From Lysobacteraceae bacterium NML95-0200 (lineage in GTDB: Bacteria; Pseudomonadota; Gammaproteobacteria; Xanthomonadales; Xanthomonadaceae), in contig NWQQ01000016.1 of NCBI GenBank assembly GCA_002798255.1, positions 1 through 61,613 on the forward strand: 61,613 nucleotides of DNA, read 5' to 3'. The notes below the pieces were generated by a model that had not been told where the DNA came from, did no database searches, and saw nothing but the letters and a program-made list of their open reading frames with translations. Positions 26,479 to 35,252 of the stretch are shown one piece after another; position 1 is the first letter of the stretch, and every line of letters starts with the position of its first letter. A program made the translations under genes and the position numbers.

Positions 26479-26907
26479 CTATTCGTGATGATAGATATGC
26501 CCGCATTTGAGGCAGAGCCACTCATTTTCCCAGTACGCCATCAACTCCGGCCAGACTTTGTTGTTAAAGGTATAGACGCGATATGCCCAGTAACCACACA
26601 ACGCGATGACCGCACTTGAAAGCAAAAACCACTTGCTGAATGCAGAGGTATAAACCCACAACAGCCAGGCCAGAAATCCCAGAAACAAGGCAAACACATA
26701 TCGCTGCTTGGCTGGGGGCGCGGCTCTGTATGCCAAAGTTGAGCGTGATATCCCCGTTGTCTGCGTACTGGCCGCTCCAACGCCCAACCCACCTCCACCT
26801 ATACCTATTCCTGTGGTACGACTCGTGGCGCTGATGTTTTGAGTGCCGCCCTCATAGACGACCTGCAAACGCTGAGTGTTATCCGAATGGCATTTCTCAC
26901 ATTGCAT
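26479..26907 (-). CDS. Membrane protein with a split zinc ribbon
   Basis: The 142-residue product has one CxxC knuckle at each end: CEKC at residues 3-6 and CLKC about ten residues before the C-terminus. Between them lie a Gly-rich linker and two membrane helices (about 70-90 and 94-112). Both knuckles would be on the cytoplasmic side and could together bind one zinc. GGGAG before the ATG supports the start. Function unknown. It is convergent with the DUF2269 gene, only 5 nt apart. Confidence 0.72.
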   Translation of the reverse strand: MQCEKCHSDNTQRLQVVYEGGTQNISATSRTTGIGIGGGGLGVGAASTQTTGISRSTLAYRAAPPAKQRYVFALFLGFLAWLLWVYTSAFSKWFLLSSAVIALCGYWAYRVYTFNNKVWPELMAYWENEWLCLKCGHIYHHE

Positions 26908-26940
26908 GAAAACTCCCTAATCAATCAAAACGAGCTGGGC

Positions 26941-27519
26941 TTAGTACGAGCTAGCTCCGGAAATCATCCAAACACCATCGGGCTGCCGAGTCAGAGTAAA
27001 AAATCGCTCAGTACTTTCACCGCTTTGCTCGGATACATACTGCACACGGAAGGAAAAGGCATTGCGTGCCTCCAGCTTCCAGGCATCCACCCTTTGCACA
27101 TCAAGACAAAGCGAGGAACTGTGATGTGTCATGAGGAGGTTGGCGTTTATGAAGTTCCAATGCACCCCCGGAGCCTTGTAACGTGCAAGCTGCCGCCCTG
27201 GAGATGAAAAATTGCAGCTTGTAATCAGCAAAATCCCGGAAATCAGCTCTTTGGCTTCTTGATACAGGGCTTCGACTTCTTCTGATTTTCCCGGTGCGTT
27301 CATTGCCTGAACCATGCGCATCAATTGCGCATCACTGGGCTGGGCATCCAGCATCCCGCCCCTTGCAGCAGCTGCATTGTTGCCCACAGAGCCGCCTGCC
27401 AGTACACGGTTAACGCGCTCAAGTCCGCTGTTGATACGCTCAAGCATGTTCTGCGCTTGTATTGGTTCCGCTACCCCCAAGCCGAGCACAGCCAGCAAAC
27501 ACAGCTTCAGTACCTTCAT
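26941..27519 (-). CDS. Small secreted protein of unknown function
   Basis: The 192-residue product has a signal peptide (KVLKLCLLAVLGLGVAEPIQAQ) and no further recognisable domain. An Asn/Ala/Gly-rich segment is at 45-60, and a C-terminal half is predicted to be mainly beta. The ATG at 27519 is preceded by AGGGAG and begins the signal peptide; five upstream codons are excluded. It lies directly upstream of the zinc-ribbon gene on the same strand (33-nt gap) and is divergent from the HTH regulator at 27653. Confidence 0.7.
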   Translation of the reverse strand: MKVLKLCLLAVLGLGVAEPIQAQNMLERINSGLERVNRVLAGGSVGNNAAAARGGMLDAQPSDAQLMRMVQAMNAPGKSEEVEALYQEAKELISGILLITSCNFSSPGRQLARYKAPGVHWNFINANLLMTHHSSSLCLDVQRVDAWKLEARNAFSFRVQYVSEQSGESTERFFTLTRQPDGVWMISGASSY

Positions 27520-27652
27520 GTTTTTCTCCCTCATTACCGATACTTGCTTGCCCCATCATTGAGCAAGCCACGACAAATAAAAACACAAAGGTTTCATAAA
27601 AACAACTCAATAGGTTTTATGCAGCACACGCGCTTGCGTAAGTTGCCTGACC

Positions 27653-28084
27653 ATGACCATCGAACGTCGGCAATTCTCCGAGCGGCTGGCTGCCGCCCTG
27701 CGCAATGCAGGATATGAACCGCGCGCAGCCACCTTGCACCGGCTATTCAACTCGCGCTATGCCGGGCGTTCTGTCAGTTATCAAACCTCATTGCGCTGGC
27801 TGAGTGGTCAAGCCATCCCCGAACAAGACAAGCTGCAAGTGCTGGCACTCATGCTGGGCATCACGCCACAGTGGCTGCGCTATGGCAGTGACGCCAGCAA
27901 AAATCAACGCGCGCCTTTACCGTTGGACAATGACGACGAACAAATCCTGCGCCTGTATCTGGCGCTACCGGGCGACAGCAAATTTTTGGTCGCAAGGCTC
28001 ATCCGTAAGCTGAGTCATCCTGAGCAAAACGCGCTGGGAACGGCTCCAGTCAATCCAACCGAAAACATTCCGCCCAAGGGTTGA
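27653..28084 (+). CDS. Putative HTH (XRE/CI-like) regulator
   Basis: The 143-residue product has an N-terminal helix-turn-helix of the CI-repressor type (FSERLAAALRNAGY, YQTSLRWLSGQAIPEQDKLQVLALML), followed by ITPQWLRYG, typical of small phage-type and chromosomal repressors. A C-terminal extension has no known domain. It is divergent from the secreted protein gene, so it may regulate that promoter region, which is speculative. Confidence 0.72.
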   Translation: MTIERRQFSERLAAALRNAGYEPRAATLHRLFNSRYAGRSVSYQTSLRWLSGQAIPEQDKLQVLALMLGITPQWLRYGSDASKNQRAPLPLDNDDEQILRLYLALPGDSKFLVARLIRKLSHPEQNALGTAPVNPTENIPPKG

Positions 28085-28102
28085 GGATAGCTGCAACCAA
28101 CT

Positions 28103-31100
28103 TCAGGATGCGCCCTGCCAGGCAGCTATCCGGGCGGCGAGTTTCTTGGCGGAGATGCCGCCTTTGGCGCCGAGTTCCTGGGCGAAGGTGGCGATACGCA
28201 GTTCTTCCAGTTCGCGGCGCAGGGTGTTGGCTTCGGGGTCGTTTTTTGTAGCATTGGCCAGGGCATCGACAAAGGGTTTGATTTCCAGCATGCGCGCCTG
28301 GTCTTTGCCCGGGTCGCGCTGGGCGCGTTCGGCGCGCAGCGCAAGGCCGCGCAGCCAGCGCGGGTATTCGGCCAGTATCTCGGCGCCTTGCTCGCGCAAG
28401 AAACCGGGGAAGGTCAGGGTATTCAGATGCGCCTGCATATCGTCGAGATTGCCGCTGGCCCAGCCCATCAGTTTTGATTCCAGTGCGGCGCGCACTTGGG
28501 CTATCAGCTCAAGAATGGTTTCGGCCTGTTGCAGGCGGCGCATGGCCTCGGCAAACACGCTTTTGCCAAGCCGCTGGGCGTGCTGGGCAAAACTTTCTGC
28601 GTCGCGGATTTCGGCAAGCCCCTCGGCGCTCAACGCATTGAAAGCGCCCTCGACCAAATCCTCGCGCAGCGGCTCGCTATCGCGATTACTGGGCTTTTTG
28701 AACACATCGGCCTTGCTGGTGGGCTGCTCCAGCGCCGCATACAGCAACCCGGTCTTGGGGCTGATGGGCAGTTGCCGGCGCGCCTGTTTGAGTTTGTCTG
28801 CAAGGGCGATGCGCAGCAGGCGGCGCACGCCTTCGGCGTGATGGCGCAGCGCCAGCTCGCGCTGTGCGTGGACATGCAGCGAGACGCTATCGCCATCGTC
28901 ATGCAGTGCCGGAAAGGCCGGAATGCCGGCATCACCCTGCATTTGCAACGGCACTGGCGCATCAGGAAAGCGGGTCAGTCCGGTTTGCCGCAAGTCGCGC
29001 GCAGCGCGGCTGGCAAACGCGCGCTGTGCACGGCTGCCAAATTTCTCCCGTAATGCGGCCAAGTCGCGCGATACGGCAAGCACGGTTTTGCCCTTTTCGT
29101 CCTGCAATTGCAGATTGATATGCAGATGCGCGGGCAGGCTTTCTTCATCAAAATCCAGCGCCGAAAGTTCAACGCCGCTGAGCTTTTGCAAAAACCGCGC
29201 CAGTGCCGCCGGCAGGCTGTCAGCCTGCGAGCCGCGATGCGCCTCGGCAAAGGCGCGGGCAAAATCCGGCGCAGGCACAAAATTGCGCCGCAATGATTTG
29301 GGCAGGGTTTTAATCAGTGCAGCGGCTTTTTCTTCGACAAAACCCGGCGCCATCCAGCTGAGCATAGCCGCATCCACAGCATTCAAAAGATGCAGTGGTA
29401 GCAGCAGGTTCATGCCGTCATCAGCCGCGCCCGGCTCAAAGCGATAACGCACCGCCAGACGCACATCGCCCAGCGCGATATACGGCGGGAAGCGTGCGGC
29501 ATCGGTTTCCTCAGCCACCAGCAAGTCATCGCGCGACCATTCCAGCTGCGCCTTGCCTGCCGCATCCAGCCCTTTGTACCAGGCATCCAGCACCTGCACG
29601 TTATGCACATGCGCGGGCAGCCGATCCAGATACCAGCGGCTCTGCCAGTCCTCATCGACGACCAGCCCGGTGCGGCGCTGTTTGGCTTCTTCTTCGCGGG
29701 CCGCTTCCAGCGTGCGCAGATTGCGGGCAAGGAATGCGCTGCGGGTATTGACCTCGCCCATCACCAACGCATCGTGGGCAAAAATCGCGCGTGCTTCCTG
29801 CGGGTACAGCGCGCCGTAATGCACCGGCTTTTTCGGTGCCAGCACCAGCCCGAACAGGCTGATTTGCTCGCTGCCAATCACCCGCCCCTGCGCGCGCGAC
29901 CAGCGCGGCTCGTGATGGCGGCGCGACAGCAGATGCGCAAGTTCGGCAATCACCCAGTCCGGCTCGATCGCGGCATTGGTGATGGCCCAGACTTTTTCGG
30001 TATCCAGCAAGGTCGCACTCAGCACCCAGGCCGGTGGCTTCCTGGCCAAAGTCGATCCGGGAAATAACTGGAAGCGCCGCCCGCGCGGGCCTTGATAACT
30101 GTTGCGCTCATCCAGATGGCCGATTTGCGTGGGCAACCCGGCAATCAGCGCACGATGCAGCCGTGCATACAGGACGGCGTTATCACCGCTGGCCTCACGC
30201 TTTTCTTGCGGCCACATTTCCTCGCATTGCAGCTTCAGCTGCCGATGCAACTCGCGCCATTCACGCAGCCGCAAGAAACCGAGAAACTTTTTCTCCGCCC
30301 ATTTGCGCAGCTGGCTTTGACTCATGTCCTCATGCGCTTGGCGGAAGGCTTCCCACAGGTTCCAGATGCCGACAAATTCGGATTTGTTATCGGCAAACTC
30401 GGCATGCGCGGCATCGGCAGCGGCGCGCGCATCGGCGGGACGCTCGCGCGGGTCTTGCACGCCGAGAAAACTGGCGATGGCCAGCATTTGCGGCAATACG
30501 CCGTGTTTTTTCGCGGCAATCAGCATCCGCGAGAGCTTCACGTCCACTGGCAGGCGCGCCATTTCCCGGCCAATGGCGGTGAGGCGACGCTCGCCATCAA
30601 TCGCGCCCAGCTCCAATAGTTGCTGCCAGCCATCGCTGATAGCACGCGCCTCGGGCGGCTCGAGAAACGGAAACGCTTCAATCTGCCCAAGACCGATGGA
30701 AAGCATGCGCAGAATCACCCCGGCCAGTGCCGAGCGCCGGATTTCCGGGTCGGTAAATTCTGGCCGGGCGGCAAAATCCGCCTCGGAATACAGGCGGATG
30801 CAGACGCCATCGGCGACGCGACCACAACGCCCGGCGCGCTGGTTGGCGCTGGCCTGGCTGATGGCCTCGATATGCAGGCGGTCGATTTTCTGCCGCGGGC
30901 TGTAGCGCTTGACGCGGGCAAAGCCCGGATCGACCACATAGCGGATGCGCGGCACAGTCAGCGAGGTTTCCGCCACATTGGTGGCGAGCACGATGCGGCG
31001 CTTCACGCCGGGATTGAACACCTTGTCCTGATCGCGTGCCGACAGCCGGGCGTACAGTGGAATCACTTCGGTGGCGCGGTATTTGCGCCTTTCCAGCGCC

Positions 31101-32023
31101 TGATGCGCATCGCGGATTTCGCGCTCGCCGGGCAGAAAAATCAGGGTATCGCCCAGCGGATTTTCGCGGGTGATTTCATCGCAGGCGGCGATGATGCCAT
31201 CAAGCACGCTCATCGCTTCGCCGTCTTCGGTTTCGGCCAGCGGCCGGTAGCGCACTTCCACCGGATAGGTACGGCCTTCCACTTCCACCACCGGCGCGTC
31301 ACCGAAATGTTCGGCAAAACGCGCGGTGTCGATGGTGGCCGAGGTGACGATGAGCTTCAAATCCGGGCGCTTTGCCAGCAGCCCTTTCAGATAGCCGAGC
31401 AGAAAGTCGATATTGAGGCTGCGCTCGTGCGCCTCGTCGATAATCAGCGTGTCATAGCGCGAGAGCCAGCGGTCAGACTGGATTTCCGCCAGCAGGATGC
31501 CATCGGTCATGAACTTGATGGCGGTGCGCTCGCCGACTTGCTCATTGAAGCGTACCTGAAAGCCCACCGCATCGCCCATCGGCACTTGCAGCTCTTCGGC
31601 CACGCGGCGCGCCACCGAGCGCGCCGCGATACGCCGCGGCTGGGTACAACCAATCATCCCGGCCTCACCGCGCCCGGCCATCAGGCACAGCTTGGGCAAT
31701 TGCGTTGTCTTGCCGCTGCCGGTTTCCCCGGCAATCACCACCACCTGATGTTGGCGAATCAAGGCGATGATGTCCTCGGCCTTGTCGGCCAGCGGCAGGT
31801 CTTGGTTGATACTGGCCGTAGGCAATTGCGCGCATCGCGCCTGCCGCGCGGCGATGGAGGCTTGCAGCTTTTCGGTGAAGGCAGCACGCAATGCACCGTC
31901 TTTCGGCCGGGCTTTCCATTTGCTCAACAGCCCCAGCAAGCGGCCACGGTCGCGGCTCAGCGCGTCATCAATGGCACGGCGGGCATGGCGCAAATCCAGA
32001 TTTTCCGGCAGCGGCGCAGACAT
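28103..32023 (-). CDS. hrpA: ATP-dependent RNA helicase HrpA
   Basis: Large DEAH-box helicase, about 1306 residues, the usual HrpA size. Motifs are Walker A GETGSGKTTQ, DEAH in IIDEAHERSLN, SAT in VTSATIDT and QRAGRCGR, then the HA2/OB-fold and the long HrpA-specific C-terminal domain. In E. coli HrpA processes fimbrial mRNA and acts on collided ribosomes. The ATG at 32023 gives MSAPLPENL; a TTG one codon upstream is unlikely. It is last in the yqgE-ruvX-pyrB-hrpA run, 12 nt after pyrB. Confidence 0.97.
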   Translation of the reverse strand: MSAPLPENLDLRHARRAIDDALSRDRGRLLGLLSKWKARPKDGALRAAFTEKLQASIAARQARCAQLPTASINQDLPLADKAEDIIALIRQHQVVVIAGETGSGKTTQLPKLCLMAGRGEAGMIGCTQPRRIAARSVARRVAEELQVPMGDAVGFQVRFNEQVGERTAIKFMTDGILLAEIQSDRWLSRYDTLIIDEAHERSLNIDFLLGYLKGLLAKRPDLKLIVTSATIDTARFAEHFGDAPVVEVEGRTYPVEVRYRPLAETEDGEAMSVLDGIIAACDEITRENPLGDTLIFLPGEREIRDAHQALERRKYRATEVIPLYARLSARDQDKVFNPGVKRRIVLATNVAETSLTVPRIRYVVDPGFARVKRYSPRQKIDRLHIEAISQASANQRAGRCGRVADGVCIRLYSEADFAARPEFTDPEIRRSALAGVILRMLSIGLGQIEAFPFLEPPEARAISDGWQQLLELGAIDGERRLTAIGREMARLPVDVKLSRMLIAAKKHGVLPQMLAIASFLGVQDPRERPADARAAADAAHAEFADNKSEFVGIWNLWEAFRQAHEDMSQSQLRKWAEKKFLGFLRLREWRELHRQLKLQCEEMWPQEKREASGDNAVLYARLHRALIAGLPTQIGHLDERNSYQGPRGRRFQLFPGSTLARKPPAWVLSATLLDTEKVWAITNAAIEPDWVIAELAHLLSRRHHEPRWSRAQGRVIGSEQISLFGLVLAPKKPVHYGALYPQEARAIFAHDALVMGEVNTRSAFLARNLRTLEAAREEEAKQRRTGLVVDEDWQSRWYLDRLPAHVHNVQVLDAWYKGLDAAGKAQLEWSRDDLLVAEETDAARFPPYIALGDVRLAVRYRFEPGAADDGMNLLLPLHLLNAVDAAMLSWMAPGFVEEKAAALIKTLPKSLRRNFVPAPDFARAFAEAHRGSQADSLPAALARFLQKLSGVELSALDFDEESLPAHLHINLQLQDEKGKTVLAVSRDLAALREKFGSRAQRAFASRAARDLRQTGLTRFPDAPVPLQMQGDAGIPAFPALHDDGDSVSLHVHAQRELALRHHAEGVRRLLRIALADKLKQARRQLPISPKTGLLYAALEQPTSKADVFKKPSNRDSEPLREDLVEGAFNALSAEGLAEIRDAESFAQHAQRLGKSVFAEAMRRLQQAETILELIAQVRAALESKLMGWASGNLDDMQAHLNTLTFPGFLREQGAEILAEYPRWLRGLALRAERAQRDPGKDQARMLEIKPFVDALANATKNDPEANTLRRELEELRIATFAQELGAKGGISAKKLAARIAAWQGAS

Positions 32024-32035
32024 CAATCAGGGCAG

Positions 32036-32941
32036 TCAGGCAAAGGCGCGCTCCAGCACTGCCATCCGCACCAGCACACCGTTTTCCACCTGCCGCAGAA
32101 TGCGCGACTGCGGGCCATCGGCCACTTCGTCGCTGATTTCCACGCCGCGATTGAGGGGCCCCGGGTGCATGACGATGGCATCCCGGGCTGCGCCGGCCAT
32201 GCGGGCAGCGGTAATGCCGTAGTCGCGGTGATAGCCATCCAGCGACTCAATCAGGCCATCTTCCATGCGCTCGCGTTGCAGGCGCAGGGTCATCACCACA
32301 TCAGCATCGCTGAGTGCCTCGTCAAGATCATGGCTGACATGGCAGCCCGCCAAGGTATCGTCGCTGGGCAGCAGATTGGCCGGGCCGCAGACGCGGATAT
32401 CCTGCACGCCCAGGGTGCGCAGCGCAGCAAGGTCGCTGCGCGCCACCCGCGAATGCAGGATGTCGCCGACAATCGCCACTTTCAGCGCAGAAAAATCGCG
32501 CCCCTTGGCTTCGCGGATGGTGAGCATGTCCAGCAGCGCCTGGGTCGGGTGCTGGCTGCGACCGTCCCCGGCATTGATAAGCGCCGTGCCCGGCGCGGCG
32601 CTTTGTGCAAGCTCGGCGACCAGGCCGTCTTCACGGGCACGGATGATGAAGGCGGACACGCCCATCGCCTCGATGTTTTTCAGGGTATCGAGCGCGGTTT
32701 CGCCCTTGGTGGCCGAAGAGGTCGCCGCCTCGAAGTTCAAAATATCCGCACCCAACCGCTGCGCGGCGCGCTGAAAGCTGAGCCGGGTGCGCGTGGAGGG
32801 CTCAAAAAACAGGGTGCAGACAGCGTGGCCGGACAGATGGCTACGACAGTCGCCTGCATGGCGCAGTGCTTCGGCACGGTCAAGGATGGCAGTCAGCGCA
32901 TCAAAATCGAGCGCCTGCATGGACAGCAGATGTTGCGGCAT
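32036..32941 (-). CDS. pyrB: Aspartate carbamoyltransferase catalytic subunit
   Basis: First committed step of pyrimidine synthesis: carbamoyl phosphate plus aspartate to carbamoyl aspartate. The 301-residue product has the carbamoyl-phosphate site FFEPSTRTR, DGRSQHPTQALLD and HPGPLNRGVEI. The ATG at 32941 (MPQHLLSMQALD) follows the ruvX stop by 4 nt and matches the family N-terminus; 23 upstream in-frame codons overlap ruvX and are rejected. No pyrI or pyrC-like gene is next to it. Confidence 0.96.
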   Translation of the reverse strand: MPQHLLSMQALDFDALTAILDRAEALRHAGDCRSHLSGHAVCTLFFEPSTRTRLSFQRAAQRLGADILNFEAATSSATKGETALDTLKNIEAMGVSAFIIRAREDGLVAELAQSAAPGTALINAGDGRSQHPTQALLDMLTIREAKGRDFSALKVAIVGDILHSRVARSDLAALRTLGVQDIRVCGPANLLPSDDTLAGCHVSHDLDEALSDADVVMTLRLQRERMEDGLIESLDGYHRDYGITAARMAGAARDAIVMHPGPLNRGVEISDEVADGPQSRILRQVENGVLVRMAVLERAFA

Positions 32942-32945
32942 GGCT

Positions 32946-33425
32946 TTAGTTTTCCTTGTCTTGCGTAGTTTGGGCTGGTGTGATGGGCACGGCGCTATCG
33001 GGCGCGGCAATCCAGCGTTCTATGATGACGGCAGCGGCGACCGCGTCCAGCTCGGCGGCATCACGGCGGCGGCGCTGGCCTTCGGCGCGCGCGGCGGCAA
33101 AGCGTTGTGCCGCCTCGATGCTGGAGCGGCGCTCGTCCACCATCAATACCGGCAGACCGAAGCGTTGCTGCAATTGCCGGGCAAAGCGCTGCGCACGTTG
33201 TCGTGCTGGCTGGTCGCTGCCGTCCAGAGTCAACGGGTCACCGACGATAAAACCGCTGGGCAGCCATTCACGGCGCAGCTTTTCAATCGCCGGCCAGTCC
33301 GGCTTGTCATCGCGCATCTCCACCACGGCAATCGCGCGCGCCCCGGCACCGATGACACTGCCGACCGCCACGCCGATGCGCCGTGCACCGACATCAAAGC
33401 CCAGTACCGCGCCATCCAGCCTCAT
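32946..33425 (-). CDS. yqgF: Putative pre-16S rRNA nuclease YqgF (RuvX)
   Basis: RNase H-like nuclease implicated in final maturation of 16S rRNA, 159 residues. It has the motif GFDVGARRIGVAVG at the N-terminus, VGDPLTLDG, VDERRSSIEA, and the C-terminal DAVAAAVIIERW with a catalytic acid. Its start overlaps the yqgE stop (ATGA, 33422-33425), the widely conserved yqgE-yqgF pairing. Confidence 0.94.
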   Translation of the reverse strand: MRLDGAVLGFDVGARRIGVAVGSVIGAGARAIAVVEMRDDKPDWPAIEKLRREWLPSGFIVGDPLTLDGSDQPARQRAQRFARQLQQRFGLPVLMVDERRSSIEAAQRFAAARAEGQRRRRDAAELDAVAAAVIIERWIAAPDSAVPITPAQTTQDKEN

Positions 33426-33988
33426 GCGCGACCGCTGTAATGAGTCATGTTCATCAGGTTCACACCCACCAGCCCGGCAGCGGCCTGCCAGCGTTGTTCC
33501 AGCGGCAGGCGGAACAGCAAATCATCATCCGATGGCGCCAGCAGCCAACTGTTTTCACTGATTTCCTGTTCAAGCTGGCCTGCGGCCCAGCCCGCACAAC
33601 CCAGCGCCACCAGCGCCTGCGCCGGGCCATCGCCACGCGCCATTGCTTCGAGCACATCGCGCGAAGTGGTCAGCGCAAGACCACCGGGCAGCCGCACGCT
33701 GGAATCCCATTCGCGCTCGCCATCATGCAGCACAAAACCACGCTCGGCATGTACCGGGCCACCGGCCAGCACCGGCTGCGCCAAAAGCTCAGGCGCGCCG
33801 CCTTCGATGCGGATTTGTGCAAACAGCTCGCCGACGCTGAATTCCGAGGCACGATTGATGACAATCCCCATCGCGCCGTGTTCGTCATGCTGGCAAATCA
33901 GGCTGACGGTGCGCGCGAAGTTGGGGTCGTCCAAAGCCGGCAAGGCAATCAGCAATTGCCTGGCCAAAGATGAGGCAGATTCTGTCAT
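33422..33988 (-). CDS. yqgE: YqgE/AlgH family protein (UPF0301)
   Basis: The 188-residue product has LLIALPALDDPNFARTVSLICQH near the N-terminus, GIVINR, and GGPV followed by GFVLH, all typical of YqgE/AlgH. Biochemical function is not settled; AlgH was linked to alginate regulation in Pseudomonas. The ATG at 33988 (MTESASSLA) has no Shine-Dalgarno and lies 6 nt after a TACAAT -10. It is therefore probably the leaderless first gene of the yqgE-yqgF-pyrB-hrpA operon. Confidence 0.92.
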   Translation of the reverse strand: MTESASSLARQLLIALPALDDPNFARTVSLICQHDEHGAMGIVINRASEFSVGELFAQIRIEGGAPELLAQPVLAGGPVHAERGFVLHDGEREWDSSVRLPGGLALTTSRDVLEAMARGDGPAQALVALGCAGWAAGQLEQEISENSWLLAPSDDDLLFRLPLEQRWQAAAGLVGVNLMNMTHYSGRA

Positions 33989-33994
33989 GCCGAG

Positions 33995-34000
33995 ATTGTA
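33995..34000 (-). promoter_or_regulatory. -10 element (TACAAT) of yqgE, 6 nt before the ATG
   Basis: Minus-strand TACAAT ends 6 nt upstream of the yqgE start codon. No strong -35 is apparent. Confidence 0.5.
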
Positions 34001-34025
34001 GCCTGTGCGCCCTGTTTGCCGGGGT

Positions 34026-34054
34026 AAAAACGGCAACGCCCGCCGGGGCGGGCG
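34026..34054 (-). terminator. Possible terminator of pilU
   Basis: On the minus strand a GC-rich hairpin (CGCCCGCC against GGCGGGCG, 34037-34054) is followed 6 nt later by GTTTTTA. It lies about 30 nt after pilU and just ahead of the yqgE promoter. The separated T-run makes it weaker than the others listed. Confidence 0.5.
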
Positions 34055-34084
34055 CGGCTCATCGCAATGCCTGAAGCTCGCGTA

Positions 34085-35218
34085 TTAGCGGACTTCCGCC
34101 ACTTCCACGCCATCCAGCCCCTGTGCCAGGGTACGGGCATCGCCCCCCTGCGCCAGCTTGATTTTCAGGCGCACTTCGTTTTGCGAGTCGGCATAGCGCA
34201 ATGCGTCGTCATAGCTGATTTCACCGGCCTGATACAGCTCGAACAGGCTCTGGTCAAAGGTTTTCATGCCGAGCTGGGTGGAGTCCTTCATCACCTCTTT
34301 GAGCTTGTGGATTTCGCCATCGCGGATATAGTCCTGCACCAGCGGCGTGCCCAGCAGGATTTCCATCGCCACCCGGCGCCCCTTGCCATCCACGCGCGGC
34401 ACCAGTTGCTGCGCAACCACCGCCTTGAGGTTCAGCGACAAGTCCATCAGCAATTGCTGGCGGCGGTCTTCCGGGAAGAAGTTGATGATGCGGTCCATTG
34501 CCTGGTTGGCATTGTTGGCGTGCAGGGTACACAGCACCAGGTGGCCGGTTTCGGCAAAAGCGATGGCGTGATCCATGCCTTCGCGGGTACGCACTTCGCC
34601 AATCATGATGACATCCGGCGCCTGGCGCAGGGTGTTCTTCAGCGCCGCCTCCCAGCTTTCGGTGTCGATGCCGACCTCGCGCTGGGTAACGATGCAGTTT
34701 TCGTGACGGTGCACGAATTCAATCGGGTCTTCGATGGTGATGATATGACCGGTCGCCGCCTTGTTGCGATGGCCAATCATCGCCGCCAGCGAGGTGGTCT
34801 TGCCGGTGCCGGTGGCGCCCACAAAGATGATGATGCCGCGCTTGGTCATCGCCAGGGTTTTGATGATCGGCGGCAGGTTCAGTTCTTCGGTGGTCGGGAT
34901 ATGGGTCTCGATGCGGCGCAGCACCATGCCGACCTGATTGCGCTGGTAGAAGGCCGAAACACGGAAGCGCCCCACTCCGGCAAGGCCAATGGCGAAGTTG
35001 CATTCATGGGTTTTTTCAAACTCTTCACGCTGCGCCGGGGTCATCACCGACAGCACCAGGTCACGGCTCTGCTGCGAGGTCAGCGGCTCCTGGGTCACAG
35101 GCGTGATCTTGCCGTTGACCTTCATCGAAGGCGGCATGCCGGAAGTGATGAACAAGTCCGAGGCGCGCTGCGTGGACATGAGTTTCAGCAAGGAGGTGAA
35201 CTCGGCGGGTGTCGTCAT
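34085..35218 (-). CDS. pilU: Twitching motility ATPase PilU
   Basis: Accessory retraction ATPase of type IV pili, 377 residues. It has Walker A GATGTGKTT, the Asp box (IITIEDPIEFVH), Walker B MIGEVRTREGMD and the His box (CTLHANNANQA). Compared with PilT it has the longer N-terminal segment MTTPAEFTSLLKLMST and an extended C-terminus typical of PilU. It is downstream of pilT in a two-gene run (34-nt gap). No pilin genes are in the window. Confidence 0.95.
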   Translation of the reverse strand: MTTPAEFTSLLKLMSTQRASDLFITSGMPPSMKVNGKITPVTQEPLTSQQSRDLVLSVMTPAQREEFEKTHECNFAIGLAGVGRFRVSAFYQRNQVGMVLRRIETHIPTTEELNLPPIIKTLAMTKRGIIIFVGATGTGKTTSLAAMIGHRNKAATGHIITIEDPIEFVHRHENCIVTQREVGIDTESWEAALKNTLRQAPDVIMIGEVRTREGMDHAIAFAETGHLVLCTLHANNANQAMDRIINFFPEDRRQQLLMDLSLNLKAVVAQQLVPRVDGKGRRVAMEILLGTPLVQDYIRDGEIHKLKEVMKDSTQLGMKTFDQSLFELYQAGEISYDDALRYADSQNEVRLKIKLAQGGDARTLAQGLDGVEVAEVR

Positions 35219-35252
35219 GGGAAGAACTCCAGAAAATTCATGCCGCTAGGTC

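Noticed and set aside
30620-32968. 782-codon plus-strand ORF opposite hrpA and pyrB
   Set aside because: Long only because of high GC. The opposite strand encodes unmistakable HrpA and PyrB motifs.
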